A stretch of 64,000 nt of DNA from Sindora glabra. Lineage: Eukaryota; Streptophyta; Magnoliopsida; Fabales; Fabaceae. A model generated the notes under the pieces. The model did no database searches, was not told the DNA's origin, and was given only the letters and a program-made list of their open reading frames with translations. The stretch is from NCBI GenBank assembly GCA_020226215.1, contig CM035233.1, positions 70,422,831 to 70,486,830 of the forward strand, read 5' to 3'. Numbering within the stretch: the stretch's first letter is position 1; every line of letters starts with the position of its first letter. The position numbers were made by a program, and so were the translations under genes. This document shows, in pieces, positions 25,080 through 38,269 of this stretch.

Positions 25080-27984
25080 AAAATAACTTAAAGAAGTAGG
25101 CTAACGATAATAATATGTGCAAAAGTTGAACCTTGAGCTAAGGTAGCATCAAAACTACTTACAACACTAAAAGATATGGTAGATCCAATAGCACAAGCAA
25201 AACTAATAGTTGAAACTAACGCATCACAAGTTGGAGCAGATGCAAAACTAATAGCTTGGATTCTCTATTTTTTTTCCTTTATTTTTGAAAGTTTTTAGGT
25301 TTAGGCTTTTAAAATTTTCACATCCTCTTGAATTACAAATATATTGATCATAGTTAAAGCTTTTCATTTTCATCCTAACCTTGGAAATACGATTTGGGTT
25401 ATTTGGCCCTCCATTTTTATTAATCTTTTTCATCTTCGAATTAGCTATTAAAGTCCTAATATTAGCAATAATTTAACATCTTTATAAGTTGGTTACATTT
25501 CCTCCATGAGTATAAGATTAATATGGAATTCACACCACTTCATGAATATTTCCTTAGAGTAACATGCATTAACATATTAATTTGGCCAGCCATCATTTTT
25601 GTATATTATTGAAAATGCATGACCATAAAAAATACCTATAAGCTACCATTTTTTACAAGTGCAAGTCCTTTATAGAAAATTAACCATATTTTAACTCTTA
25701 TCACAATGCTTCATTTCAAAAGTCTTCACCTTACCCTATTTTGTGATGTAATTTCTTATATCACTCTTACTTAGTTCTAGCTTTTACACTATCCTTAAAC
25801 AAATTAGTTGTGAGTATTCTCTTATCCCTTTTTTCCCTCCTTTTTTAAATGCATTCTAATAATTAATTATCTTTTAATTACTTTTAATATTATTATAATT
25901 GATTTATCTCTAGACTATTTGATATATGCATTGAAAGTTTTTGAAATATTGCTTGCAATATGTTACATTTCACATTTAGGTTATGTGCATACCTATACAA
26001 GACATTATAGGAAAATTAACACTTAGACAAATATGAAATAAATTAAAATTTCCAAGTTAGGTTACTTGCACCACTGCCTTAAATTAAACTTGGTGAGCTA
26101 ACTATATGCTTTGTTTAAAATGAATTTAATTTTGTCTATTTAATATTTGTGCTTATTTTTTTTATATTCCTTGGTTGCATTCCATATGAGATCTTTCAAG
26201 GTTTTCCTTATGTATCCTTGCTTCTTGCAATTTGCATACATATGCCTAACATAAAATTTATGGCCTTCCCCTAGAATTATCTACTTGAAAAGCTCTATAA
26301 CTTCTTAATAGTGAACTTAACTTGGTAAGTAAATTCATCTTTTGTTAATCTAACAAGAAAATCTACCCCATTTGTTAAGCACTTCCTATATCATCTTATA
26401 GTAAGTCAAAGAAACACTTTTAAGAATCTTTGTTCTCTATTTCAACTACAACAATTGTTATATAAAAGATGTTAGGGGAATTCTATGTTACCCCCATAGG
26501 TTTGGAACCCATAGAGATGTGGTTAAATCTAAGTCATTAGATGAGTTGACCAAGTCAATAGTTTCACTCATCCAATGGCTTACATTTTGCCACATAACCA
26601 TGGGTTTCAAACCCATGGGGGTAATATAGAAAGTATCAAGATGTTATCATTTCCATCTTTACTAACTATGCATTAATTATCTTTTGAACTTTCCTTTGAG
26701 ATGACAACCATCCACACTAATAACTTTTCTATAACTAGTAGAAAACCATTTATTACATGCATTAAGAGATGAATAAAGCTTTTTAAACTTAACCTACTTT
26801 AAACTCCCCTTCATAATTTTCCTAACATTATTTTCTCTTATAACAACACCATATCTTCAAATTTAGCATATTATTTTTCCTTATCACCTTGATGGAAATC
26901 CTTTTTACCTTATAGGCCTTATTTAATGAAATTTCAAAGCTATATTCTCCAAAGAATTAAAACTTCAAGGATTTTGCTTCTTATAAAGAACTATTCTTAA
27001 AATTCTCCATATATTTTTTAGTTAGTCATTTAATAAGAAATTTTGCATACTTCTCATGATAGTCACATTTATTTTTGTTATGAAGTGTCTTAATTTAGTA
27101 ATAATTTTCCTTTTAGTCCTATGTTACATGAATTTTTCATTTATATTTTTTTACAATATATACTTATCCTTGAATTTTGATTTATAAAAGCATTAATGTC
27201 AAAATCTTGTTTAATTATCCACTAGTACAATGCTTCTTTAAAGGTTTAGGGTGAGATAAACCTTAACCTCACTTCTAAGTGAATATTTTCATGCAAATCA
27301 ATTATCTTATTGAATTCTTAATGCCTCTTTTTCTTTTAACTTTTTTCTTTTCATTCTCATTATCATTGTCATTTCAAATATTTCTCAATTCATCATTATC
27401 AGCATACTTTGACATATCTATGTCTTTTAAATCTTCAAGTTCAACTTTTATTGCGTTAGTTTGCCATTGTAGAGCATTTTGTAACTTGGAGTTGTATAAC
27501 TGTTCATTTATATTCCTAGTTAAATTAGGATCTACATGCTCTTCAAATATATCCTCACTTTTATCATATGAACTATCATTAGATTTGATAAATCCTTACT
27601 ATTGTCAACTTTATCTTTATTTACAATATAGTCAGAGTCTTTATCACCTTCGTATACTATTTCATAATGAGGTAAGGTTTTTTATTAAGCCTAACTTGAT
27701 GATCAGGTTATGTTTGCTCATTTACATTAAATTATAGTTGCTTATTTGTATTAGGTTATGGTTACTCATCTACACTAGCCTTCACTAGTTGAACTACTAC
27801 ATCTGGTTGGAGGTATAATTTCAAAATTTTCATTTACTTCATATTCAATCAATAACAATTCACAACCCTTATCATGTATAAGATTATAATGCTCTATACT
27901 ATGCTCAACATATGCTTGTAATAACTTATAACCCTTTTTAGTTATCTTCATTCCAACAGTAAAAACATATTCCTTATTTGCCAT
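25080..27984 (-). pseudogene. Mutator-like (MULE) transposase, decayed
   Basis: Minus-strand translation, pieced across stops, follows a MuDR-type plant transposase from high to low coordinates. An N-terminal frame starts at 27984 (YVFTVGMKITKKGYKLLQAY). An acidic spacer lies around 27400-27600. The catalytic DDE region includes LYSSLNACNKWF and VISVDGCHLKGKF (about 26685-26800) and VVVEIENKDS (about 26423-26460). Next comes HMYANCKKQGYIRKTLKDLI (about 26168-26250), then the SWIM zinc-finger zone (about 25580-25660), where GIPCxHA has become GIFYGHA before YKNDGWP. A basic tail (MKKINKNGGPNNPNR) follows near 25433. The zinc-binding Cys is lost and frames are broken throughout, so it cannot be active. 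Terminal inverted repeats of the MULE itself were not found. Confidence 0.85.
26475..26637. mobile_element. 163-bp MITE with 9-bp target duplication
   Basis: Terminal inverted repeats share TTCTATNTTACCCCCAT and continue through GGTTTGNAACCCAT, about 33 bp with four mismatches. The element is flanked by a perfect 9-bp duplication AAGATGTTA (26466-26474 and 26638-26646). Nine bp is the hallmark of Mutator-type insertion. It interrupts the MULE transposase relic between the DGCHLKGKF and VVVEIENKDS motifs. No coding capacity. Confidence 0.9.
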
Positions 27985-30900
27985 TCTTGCAAATTTTTCT
28001 TTAAATTCTTGCCCTCTAAATTTGTACCATTATGCCAACATCAATATCTCATCACCTATGTACTAAAACCTCGAAAACATAATTAAATCACCTCCATGAT
28101 GTAATTTTATGCCAATGAAGTAAAATGTTGCACATGAAAATAAATTCAAGTTATAAAAATAGAAAAATAAGCATCAAACTTCAATAAAACATTAATGTAA
28201 TATATAAAGAAAAATGATATTCTACTATTAATTATAATAAATTGTGTGTACTACAATTATATTTACAACAAAATATAAACTTTGAACTAATAAACACATA
28301 TTTCAATTTTCAGTGCATGGTATAATCACAATATATAATAAATGTTAAGATATTGAAATTAAGTTCATACATAAATTGTGATTTTATAGGTCTAAGAAAT
28401 AAAATTAAATGAAGTTTGATGAAATTTTCATTAATTAAATATAATTCTTACCCACTTCTGACACATAGATGAAATGTGTTCACATTTATAAAGGAACTAC
28501 TACAACATACAAAGCAATAACAACTTTTATTATAAGCATGTACAAGTTTTAACTTTATGTAATCATTATACATTTTAGTGAAGGATTTATGCTTGCTTCA
28601 CCATCATATGGAGCATAGGAATATGTAAAAGTATGATAAAAAAAATTCAACAATGCTACATTCACACTTTTATTCCCACTCAATTTTCAAAATGCAGTTT
28701 CAATTTCACTAGTTATAATAAACCCAAAAATATATTAGTTCACCAAAACAGAACAATAATCAAGCATTATTTAGGTTTCCCATTTAGGAGAAAATGAAAA
28801 TGCAAATGCAAATGCAAGTGGATGTATCAAAAGCTTCAAGAATTAATAACAAATTCAAACCAAATACATATATTCAATTTTCGCAAATAAGTTTGAAACC
28901 TCTCCATTAAAAAGAGAAAGAACATCAATTGAAGAATGAAAAAAGAAATAAATTTTAAGAGTGAAAAATGAGAAGGGTAATAATGTAGCGTAGTATAATG
29001 ATGACATGTAAGTGTAATTAAATTGTTTATATGTAATTTATTAATCCTAGCTAGTAATAATAATCAATTAAATTATGACCTAAGTTAAAAAAAGTTATGT
29101 GCTAATCATGTGACTAACTTTTTTCATTAGTTTGTAATGGAAGTGATAAATTTTAACTTTTAGCATGTTAATGATTGTTAAATCTAAGTTCTCAAAGAAC
29201 ATATGAATGAAATTCAATCACCTTAAAGCTGATGTTAATAATTTGCATTTTTATTTTTTTTATAAAAGAAAACAACACATATAATATTAAAAATTTTAAT
29301 TTGAATAAAATTATTTTTATATAATAATGTAATAATAGTAGAGAGAAAATGTTAACTAAAAATGATAATTATGAATAGTATAATAATGAAAAGGATATAA
29401 TCAAAGGAGAGATGATAATTGTAAAGAATATGTAGTAATAATAGTGATAATATTTAGAAAAATGAGTGGTTGAGATATGATAGTAGTAATGATTGGTGAT
29501 GATAATGGTGAGCGTAGCTAATAATGATAGAATTTCTAAGAATCTTTATATTGGTGGCAACAGTACCCAATGGTGATCATTATGAATATAGATAGGTATA
29601 TATCTACATTATTTATTACAAGGCAATCATCCTTATAAAAAATAAAATTATATATATAATAATTGTAATTATTAATCCCATATCTTACATAAAATTGTCC
29701 TTATAATCTTTTTATATCAATTAAGAAAGAAAATTTTTATTTTAAACAAACTTTAAAAATATTTAAAATTTAACTTATTACACATGTTAATACTTTTAAA
29801 TGAAAGATTGGAAGTTAAAATAATATTTTATTTTTATTCAAATACTTATTTTTTATAATTATTTAATTTTTATACACATATTAGCCCTACAAATAAAAAT
29901 TTATAAATCTGTTACTGGACATTAACTAATGGATCTTGATTTTGTTGCTAATTATCATATTTATGAAGAGTGGCAGCATCAGTACCATCACTCGGAACAT
30001 TGACCTTATTGATAGAAATAATAGTGATTGTTGTTGTCTTGGTGAAAAACAACAGTGGCGGAGACGATGAAGGATAATAATGTAAATGTATAGCAAAATA
30101 ATTGGCAAAATTAAAATATTTTTTATTTTTAATATAAATTTTACTTATCAAGTTTAATCATTCATCTTAAAAAATGTATTACTTTACACGCATTTTATGT
30201 TGAAGAGGAAAAGAAACAATATAAGGTTATATATAACTTATATATCAGCACATGATAAAATTTAAAATAAATGTAATATTTAGTCTCTTTTATAAAAAAG
30301 TAATAATTATTATATTTCTTAAAATTTATAACTAATATTATTAGCTTTTTTATTTTTACTTTTATCATAATTATTTATCTCTCTCTTCACTTGTAACATT
30401 AAAATAAGTAGTAAAAAAAGAATATAACTAAAAAAATAAATATGTATTTGACGTTATTAATGTAAGATTTAACCATATTTCAATATTTTTTATTTATTTT
30501 AACTTTGTAAGTGAATAGAAGAATATATAAGTATAATAAAAATAAAATTAAGAAACTAATAATACTAATTATAAAAATTTTAAAAATATAATAATCACTA
30601 TCTTTATAAATAAGAGATTAATTATTATATTTATTCTAAAATTCAACTGTATGGCATACTCCCAATTACCAAACCCCATACTACTATAATTAACTAGATC
30701 AAAAGATCCTTCAATTGAAGGGATTTACATGGTTGTCCCACATTATTATTCCAAAAATATTATAAGTACTAATAATTAAATTTTAAATATTTTATATATA
30801 TTAAATTAAATTTTATAAATATATTTTATTATTTTATATATAATATTAATATTGTTTTGTATATGATGATAACTTTTTTATTTGCATTTAAAATTTTCAA

Positions 30901-31388
30901 ATCTCGTTCTCATTATATAATATTACCGCTATCATTCTTGATTCTTGTGGGCCAGTATTCTGCCATATTTTCCAGTTTCCACTTTGTTTTATTCTCCGTG
31001 TTGGGTGCGTGGAGCAATAACTAATTTTTTTTTATTTTTCGAATTTGGGTGGGCATGGGCAATAGAGCAGATAAGTTTTCATTTCATCCTTTCCATTTCA
31101 CAACCCATCTAAGAGAAATTGTATACGCCTTTCCTTTCACATCTTCAAAAGCAGCTATGTATATGCTATTCATAAATTGATTATACCATTTATATATAGA
31201 CAAGGCATCATTTCACATTTATTTTCTCCTTCTTTAGGAATCTAAATCTACTTTTAATATACGAAATAGGTTTAAAGAGTACTGAGTCTATTCTTTTCTC
31301 ATTATTTTTATAAAATAAATACAAATAATATCCACTACATCTAAAATTTTTAATTTTAATTTTAATTTAATTTTTTAATTGGTAAATA
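27985..31388. other. AT-rich region without recognised genes
   Basis: It holds the upstream flank of the MULE relic and low-complexity DNA, including ATGCAA repeats near 28798-28818 and GATAAT-rich text near 29400-29530. Overlapping minus-strand frames at 29926-30151 have no motif. Nothing else is supported. Confidence 0.5.
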
Positions 31389-31393
31389 GAATT

Positions 31394-31821
31394 TGCAAGA
31401 AATATTTGGAGAAATTCACACTATAATTTTGGCTTTTGATTGCAATATGATTTACAAAAGAAAGTACAAATAAATTAATTCTTGTAATTTAAAATTTCAT
31501 AAGTACCTTACATCCATGTAATAGGCTTTCATTTTTTATTTCACTAATGTTTAAAAGAATCCCTTCTTCAGTAGTCTTTCTATCTGTAAGTAATAGACTT
31601 TATCGATAGAACACAAAATCTTAGACTTAGAAAGATTTGAAGTAGGAATCCCATATTTATAAATCAATCTAGGTTGTAAATCTTATCCATTACAATATTT
31701 AAACTCATTTTATTAGTGTTATGTTCAAGTACCTATTTATCTATTTAATTATGTCTCATAGGGTCTAATTAACAATAATTTTTTATTAATAAATCATGTA
31801 TAGTTTAAAGAAATATTAATA
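31394..31821 (-). repeat. 3' LTR of the second copia element
   Basis: On the plus strand it starts TGCAAGAAATATTTGGAG and ends AAATATTAATA, the complement of a decayed TGTTAATA. It is collinear with 35961-36384, with scattered substitutions and small gaps. Confidence 0.85.
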
Positions 31822-32590
31822 ATCTTCAACTTAGACATATATTATTTATTAGTGGTGGCCATAAAAAAATATTAATATTAAAATGAAAATGATGTTTTTA
31901 CGCACACTAATCCAATTGAAATTGTAGATATCTAATAACATAAAATACTATATCCGAAGGAATATTAGTATCAAAACATACTAGACACCCATATCACCAA
32001 CACTATCAATACGTGCAGAATAAGATTTATACAAGTTGATATAACTACATGTAAATCTATATACAATGGGCCTTGGTATCCACCTAAGATGTCAAACAAA
32101 TATTAATAATATGAGCATATCAATGAAACAAATATCGATCTAAACTCGTTTTACAATGTTAGGTCCAAGTACTCATTTGTCCATTTAATTATATCCTATA
32201 GGGTTTAATTAACAATAATCTTTTTATTAATAAATCATGTATAATCCATAAAAATATTAATAATATCTCACTTGGACATATATTAATTATTAATAGTGAC
32301 CACAAAAAAATAATATTAATACAAAAAATGATAACTTTACGCACATTGATCCAATTAAGATCATAAGTATCTAATAACATAAAATATTATATCTAAAAGG
32401 ATATTAACATCAAAACATAATAGCCACTTATACCTCATTGACCAATACTATCAATATGTGTAGAACAAGATTTATACAGCTTGATATGACTAAGTATAAA
32501 TCTACGTACAACGAGTCTTAGCATCCACTTAAGATGTTAAACAAATATCAATAATATAGGCATAATAATGAGATAGAGTCTAAATATTTT
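31710..32590. repeat. 440-bp tandem duplication across the LTR junction
   Basis: Text from about 31715 (GTTATGTTCAAGTACCTATT) to 32145 is repeated from about 32155 (GTTAGGTCCAAGTACTCATT) with a 440-bp offset; for example TAATTAACAATAAT occurs at both 31767 and 32207. The unit contains the inner edge of the LTR, the polypurine tract and adjacent internal sequence. The inner copy of the tract (32263-32275, read as GTCCAAGTGAGAT on the minus strand) is closer to the copia consensus than the outer one. Confidence 0.85.
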
Positions 32591-32649
32591 TATAAACATA
32601 CTACAACTAAAATATGTACAAATATGATAATATAAAATTTTATTAATAA

Positions 32650-34930
32650 ATCATAAATAATATCATATGTATTAACTCTTATTGACTCAAAAACATTAAA
32701 GAGCTTTACACAAACTATATTATTTTCATGTTCAATAAAAGTTCCTACGGTTAAGCCCTAGGTTAATGGATTTGTAAGCATACTGTCTATGAAAATATGC
32801 TCAATAATAATAACATACTCGTGCATCTTCTCTCTCATATAGTGATATTTTACATCAAAATATTTTAAACAAGTGAAACTTTTATCATTGAGAGACAAGT
32901 TTACAATAATAGAGTTATCGTGAAAGATAGTTAAAAGCTTGACAATACTTTCCACAAGATGAAACTCAAAAAGATAATTCTTTAATCATACTTAGATGTA
33001 GACTTTGAATCATCTAGATAACAATATAGTCCAAGTCTCAGTAACCTATAATACTAAGATCTTCTGATCTTTTATAGGTTAGTATAAAGTCCTTTTTACC
33101 TTACAAGTACTTTAAAACTCTCTTTGCAGCATTCCAATATTTTTTACCTGGATTACTTAGGTATCTTTCAAGTATACCTATAATAAATGCAATATCAAGT
33201 CATGTACGTAGTTGATTGCACATCAACTACCTACAACTAATGTATATAAAACCTTCTTTTTCTTTTCTTTTTTCTTCATCAATCTTACAACATTAGGCCT
33301 TTGTAAACGTTTCACCCATTTGAATAAGTGAAGTAGTTTAAGAGCAAGTAAACATATTAAATCTTTTTAGAATTTTCTTAATATATAACTTTTGAGACAA
33401 GTCAAGAATACCTTGAGACCTATTATAAAATATCTCAATGCCTAAAATAAATAAGTCAATTCTCAAGTCTTTCATTAAATGATGTGATAATCATTGCTTT
33501 GTCTCAGTCAACAAGTTTAAGTCATCGCATATTAAGAGAATATCATCCACATATAAAATTAAAATTACAAATTTGCCATATTTTTTATTATATAAAGAGA
33601 TTGGTTTATGCTATTCTCCCTAAATTCAAGAGAGGTAATTGTATCATAAAACTTAAGATACCATTGCCTAGAAGTTTATTTTAGACCATATACAGATTCC
33701 TTTAATTTGCACACTAAATGCTTTCTACCTTTCTTTTGGAATCTATCTAGTTATTCCATGTACATGGTTTCAGACCGATCACCATTCAAAAATATTATTT
33801 TCATATCCATTTAGTGCAACTTTAGATTAAAGTGAGCAATAAGAGTTATGACAATTCTAAAGGAATTATTTTTCGATATTGATAAGAAAGTCTCTTTATA
33901 ATTCATTCTTTCTTTTTGAATGAAGCCTTTAACCATAAGCCTAATTTTATATTTCAATTTGCTTGCAAGGTTCACACTTGGTCTTAAAGACCTATTTATA
34001 TTTAACTAGCTTGCAATTTGTAGGTAATTCCATAAGACCCCACACCTAATTTTTATCTATTGGAACTAGTTCACCTTCTATTGTAACAAACCATTGAAGA
34101 GAATTAAAACTAGATACTCTTAAGAGAATGTGATGGGATCAATATTATCATTCAAATCATACTCATATTCTTCTAAATACACCACGTAGTTATTTAATAT
34201 TACCAGTCTATGCTCTTAAGTGATCTCCTTAAATAAACTTCTATATCAGAATCCTCATCTTCTTTTAAAGGTTGTATTAAATCATGTTATGGAGGATGAG
34301 AAGATGAAGAACTAATAGATTGACACATTAAGGGAATGACCATTCTTTTTTCTTTGAAATTTGTAATCAATGGTGTCTGACTCTTATTGTCTAACTTATT
34401 ATCAAAATAAATAGTTCTGTCATATTTAATAACTCAAGTAGTGTGAGCTAAACTATAGAATTTATTGCCTCTATAGCCAATGCAATAACTAACAAAGAAC
34501 CCAGATATTATTCTAGAGTTAAGTTCCTTGGTAGTTAAAATGTATAGCTTCACTTCCATATTATAACCTTAAATGCAAAAGTGACTAAAAATTGTTTTCT
34601 TGCCATTCAACAGTTCATATGGAGTCATAAATATAGATTTACTTAGTACTTAATTCAGTATGTAACCTACTATCTTCAACACTTCTCCTATAAGAAGTTC
34701 AAAAGCATAGAATGGGTAAGCATACATCTAACCATGTCAAGAAGTGTTCTATTTCTCTCTTCAGCTATCTCATTTTATTCTAGTGTACTAGGCAAAGTGC
34801 AATTGGCCTCAATGTCATACTCCTACAAATACCTAGTAAAAGAACCTAGATTCCTATCAGTTTCATCATATTTGATAATTTTTATTAAAATCAAATCAAA
34901 AGCTTATGCAATTAGCCCAACAAAGGTAGG
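32650..34930 (-). pseudogene. copia pol remnant (integrase, RT, RNase H)
   Basis: The RNase H part is open at 32758-32955 (CLKYFDVKYHYMREKMHEYV, then a NPLT end). The reverse transcriptase active site reads ILILYVDDILLICDD on the complement of about 33520-33575, and the usual upstream KARLVAKG zone is decayed near 33900-33960. Integrase C-terminal and GKP-linker text lies around 34400-34900. Stops and frameshifts are frequent. Protease and gag are not recognisable between 34930 and 35945. Confidence 0.82.
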
Positions 34931-35945
34931 TACACAATTATATAAATTTTTTATATTATAGTGTAAGTCACTTATGATTTTCATTTAATAAGGTATCACT
35001 CTAAAAATTATTAAAATACACAAACGATGTCTAAAAATTTTACAAAAAAATTTAAATCATGGACAATATGTCAAAGAACATATAGGAAAAAACTAGGCTC
35101 AAAATAAGCCTATTTGAATATTTAAATAAAATGAATAAAGAATAATTATAATTATTTTATTTTAAAAAAATGGTTATTGGAGAGTATACCATAGCAACAT
35201 TTTCACTACTACTAGCCATTGCCAACAAGATGGTACATGGCACCCATAAGCTAACTACATAGCTAGCTATGCGCCAGGCATATTGTAGTAATTTCATCTT
35301 CAGTAAAATAAGGTTCCATATGGTGCAACAAACTTGGTTTCAACCTAGATCAAACTTGGTGGTTTCTAACTATTTTTCCATGTATTTTTTGCCCTAGAAC
35401 CTTTTTATCCAACCTCCCACTACCTAGCTCGATGGTTTTTAGTCCAAAACTACTTAGAAATTTGAAGTTTCAAATATTCAATGAATGCTTAAAAATTGTT
35501 ATAAACATTTCAATTTCAGGTGCATTTTTTTCTAGAATTTCTAGCCTTTTGTTTCTTAGTTACATATTATAAAAAAAGGCAACAATCATACTATGATGTT
35601 TTATAAGTTTAAACAATGCATTTTTCTTTGAATTTAAGTTTCATGCTAGTGCACTAACATACCTTCCTATTCCAAAAACAACAAATTCGACACATTCTAT
35701 GAGACTACAAGCAAAATTATTCTAAAGCCAAATTAACCAGGGGAAAAAAAATTTACTGTTATGATATTGCTTTCTCTAGTATAGGGAACATAGTTTTACA
35801 TGTATGGTTGTCAGAGTAAAATCACATAGCCATTCAATTTATAGATATTAAATGTGTTTCATTATTAGTGTTTTTTACTATAAAGAAAGTCAATTATTAT
35901 TGTAACAATTTCATCTCAATCAACCACAAACAAAAGCTAAAACTA

Positions 35946-35960
35946 GGCTTTAATACTAAT
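35946..35960 (-). other. primer binding site of the second copia element
   Basis: On the minus strand ATTAGTATTAAAGCC directly follows the LTR end TTGCA. It is an altered form of the TGGTATCAGAGCC initiator-tRNA primer site. Confidence 0.7.
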
Positions 35961-36384
35961 TGCAAGAAATATTTGAAGAAACTCACACCATGATTTTGGT
36001 TTTTCAATTATAACATGATTTATAAGAGAAAGTACAAAAAAATTAATTCTTGTAATTTGGAATTTCATAAATACCTAACATCTATAGGACATGCCTTCCT
36101 TGTTGATTTCATAAATGTTTAGGAAATAACAATCTCCCTATCTTTAAGTAATAGGTTTTATCGATGGAGCACAAAATCTTAGACCCGGAGAGATATGAAG
36201 TAGTAACCCCATATTTATTAAATCAATTTGGGTTGTGGATCCTATCTTATTCATCACAAGATCCAAACGTGTTTTATTAATGTTAAGTTTAAGTACTCAT
36301 ATATCCATTTAATTATGTCACATAGGATTTAATTAATAATAATTTTTATTAATAAATCATGTATAGTCCACAAAATTATTAACA
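35961..36384 (-). repeat. 5' LTR of the second copia element
   Basis: A 424-bp LTR, TGCAAGAAATATTTGAAG to ATTATTAACA on the plus strand; its complement begins TGTTAATAATTTTG. Confidence 0.85.
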
Positions 36385-37970
36385 AAATTCACTCTTAGAT
36401 TAATTTAATTTCTTTCTTAATTGGCAACTAGAATTTACTTTTAGAATATAGTAGTAAATGTTTCACATATACAAAGAAATAAATGCGTATATGTTTAATG
36501 AATTACTATTTCTAGTAGCATTTAGTATTATTTTAAGAGTTTTATTTTTTTTATATTTAAGGATTGAACTCAAAATTTTGCATTTATATGTTAAAGTTGT
36601 CTAAAAAAGTTTTGTTCATGATATTTAAATTTAATAATTTATGTGAGTATTAAATGATTTCTCACTTCTGTTATTATGAGGAAAAAAAATAGACACGTGT
36701 CCTCAAATAATACAAAGAATTGGAGATAATTTTTACAAAGAAAAATCACAAGCGACAAAGCAAAAGGAATCCATTAACCAAAAGGAATCCAATAAAGTGG
36801 TCCTTTTGCCTTTTTAAAGGGACCCAAAGGCATACATTTTACAAAGAATAATTCTCATCAATAAATTGACATTTTTTTTCTATTTTAGAATTTAAATTAC
36901 CAGGCCTTCCATCCATCTCATCAATATCTTAAACCCATTTGTAATGAATTTTGGCCCAACACCTTCCGATTCTTAAAGAACTGAACTTGTCTTTTAATAG
37001 AATGCAGAATATATCATCACTATCAACGTATATGAATTGTGAATAAGCAGAACTGCAAATAAAAATCTATTCAAACGTCCACATTCTTTTTTAATATTAG
37101 TAGTTAAACTATTATATGTATATATAAAATTAAAATTAGGATGTGATGAAAGATTAAATTTAAAAAAATATATTTTGAATTTTAAAAAAATATTATATAT
37201 TATTTAAACCCCGGATCTCAGCTCTTGGGAGCAGAGTCACAGTTAACATAGAACATGCACTTTCCATTTATTTATAGGAGGAAATGAAATGAAAGAACAA
37301 AACTAGGCAACTAGCGTTATAAGTGCATAATATACTCACTGTGACACTGATTCCGACACCATTACAAGATCAAAAGTTGAAGAAATTCTTTTATGGCAGT
37401 GGTTTATTAACAAATAAATGATAATTATTAATTTTATGAGATTTATATATATTAAAATTTTAATTTTTTAATTTTTAAAATATTAAAAATTATAGAAGTT
37501 GACAATTAATTTTTAATCGTTAACTATAACTAAAAATATGGAATATAATTTAATATACAAAGAATTTCTCCAAAATTTGAGCTGATCTGTCTTCAAAACC
37601 GCAAGGAATCTTAGACATTAGACAAGGGGACCGCAAGCACTTTCCATTGCAAAAAATCATAAATACCTTTAACTATGTTCGCTTAAGTCTACATTTCAAG
37701 AATTTACTTAAACAAAATAATTAGAAAGTGAAGTTAATTTACATTATACTACAAAATTAATTATAAATTTAGTAATTGGTCTTGATTATGAACTTCTTTT
37801 CAATTTATTTAATTATTCATTGTCATACCAAACAGGCTTTAATTTTAATTCTTCTTTTATAAATTATGTAATAAATGATAAAATAAAGTAGTGTAGCCTT
37901 AACTGTGATTTGCCACCTGAGTTGGCAGCCATCATGCAAAGAGCATCTTTAACCCCAAAGCTATCTTTCT
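36385..37970. other. AT-rich intergenic region
   Basis: No gene is seen. The last 100 bp or so before 37971 is less AT-rich and is the likely promoter of the small gene at 38027. Confidence 0.5.
37421..37503. repeat. dispersed AT-rich repeat, copy 2
   Basis: It matches 5031-5111: TTAATTTTATGAGATTTATA, an A/T block, then ATTAAAAATTATAGAAG and GAC. Confidence 0.55.
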
Positions 37971-37980
37971 CTATATAAAG
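37971..37980 (+). promoter_or_regulatory. TATA box of the small gene
   Basis: CTATATAAAG is a near-consensus plant TATA box, 56 bp before the ATG at 38027. Transcription would start around 38005 and leave a short 5' leader. Confidence 0.6.
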
Positions 37981-38026
37981 CCTCGCTGCCCTGTTGTCAA
38001 GCTCTCTTATCTCAGCCTTCAAATAC

Positions 38027-38269
38027 ATGCAAGCCAGGATGAAGCCTCATTCTGTCTCCGGCGATAACTCTCTGTCCAACGAGTCCCGGCGAACGATCGG
38101 AGAGAAGCTCCGGCAAGCTTACGAGGCGGCAGTGGTAGCGATGACCGTGGATGCTATGAAGCAACGCGAACTTGCCATGCCTAACCAGACAGAGAGACGG
38201 ATGTGGAATCACCGTGCTGAAGATCCCATTAAAACTATGATGTTCTTGGGATCTTGGAGTCACACTTGA
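38027..38269 (+). CDS. small unrecognised plant protein, 80 residues
   Basis: A single-exon frame from ATG 38027 to TGA gives 80 residues, starting MQARMKPHSVSGD; a second in-frame ATG lies at 38039. It is hydrophilic, with a probable central helix (GEKLRQAYEAAVVAMTVDAM) and the ending TMMFLGSWSHT. There is no signal peptide or membrane segment. Its codon composition is much more GC-rich than the flanks, and it has a well-placed TATA box, both of which support a real gene. I do not recognise a characterised family and assign no function. Confidence 0.7.
   Translation: MQARMKPHSVSGDNSLSNESRRTIGEKLRQAYEAAVVAMTVDAMKQRELAMPNQTERRMWNHRAEDPIKTMMFLGSWSHT

Larger units (their letters stand above)
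31394..36384 (-). mobile_element. second Ty1/copia element, minus strand, inactive
   Basis: LTRs at 31394-31821 and 35961-36384 enclose about 4.1 kb that reads, on the minus strand, integrase, reverse transcriptase and RNase H. A methionine-tRNA primer site lies beside the right LTR. The flanking pentamers GAATT (31389-31393) and AAATT (36385-36389) agree at four of five positions, consistent with an aged target duplication. The element is short because gag and protease are missing. Confidence 0.85.

Noticed and set aside
27279..27737. 152-residue plus-strand frame rich in Phe, Leu and Ser
   Set aside because: It is the antisense of the MULE transposase's acidic N-terminal region; the hydrophobic look comes from reading acidic codons in reverse.
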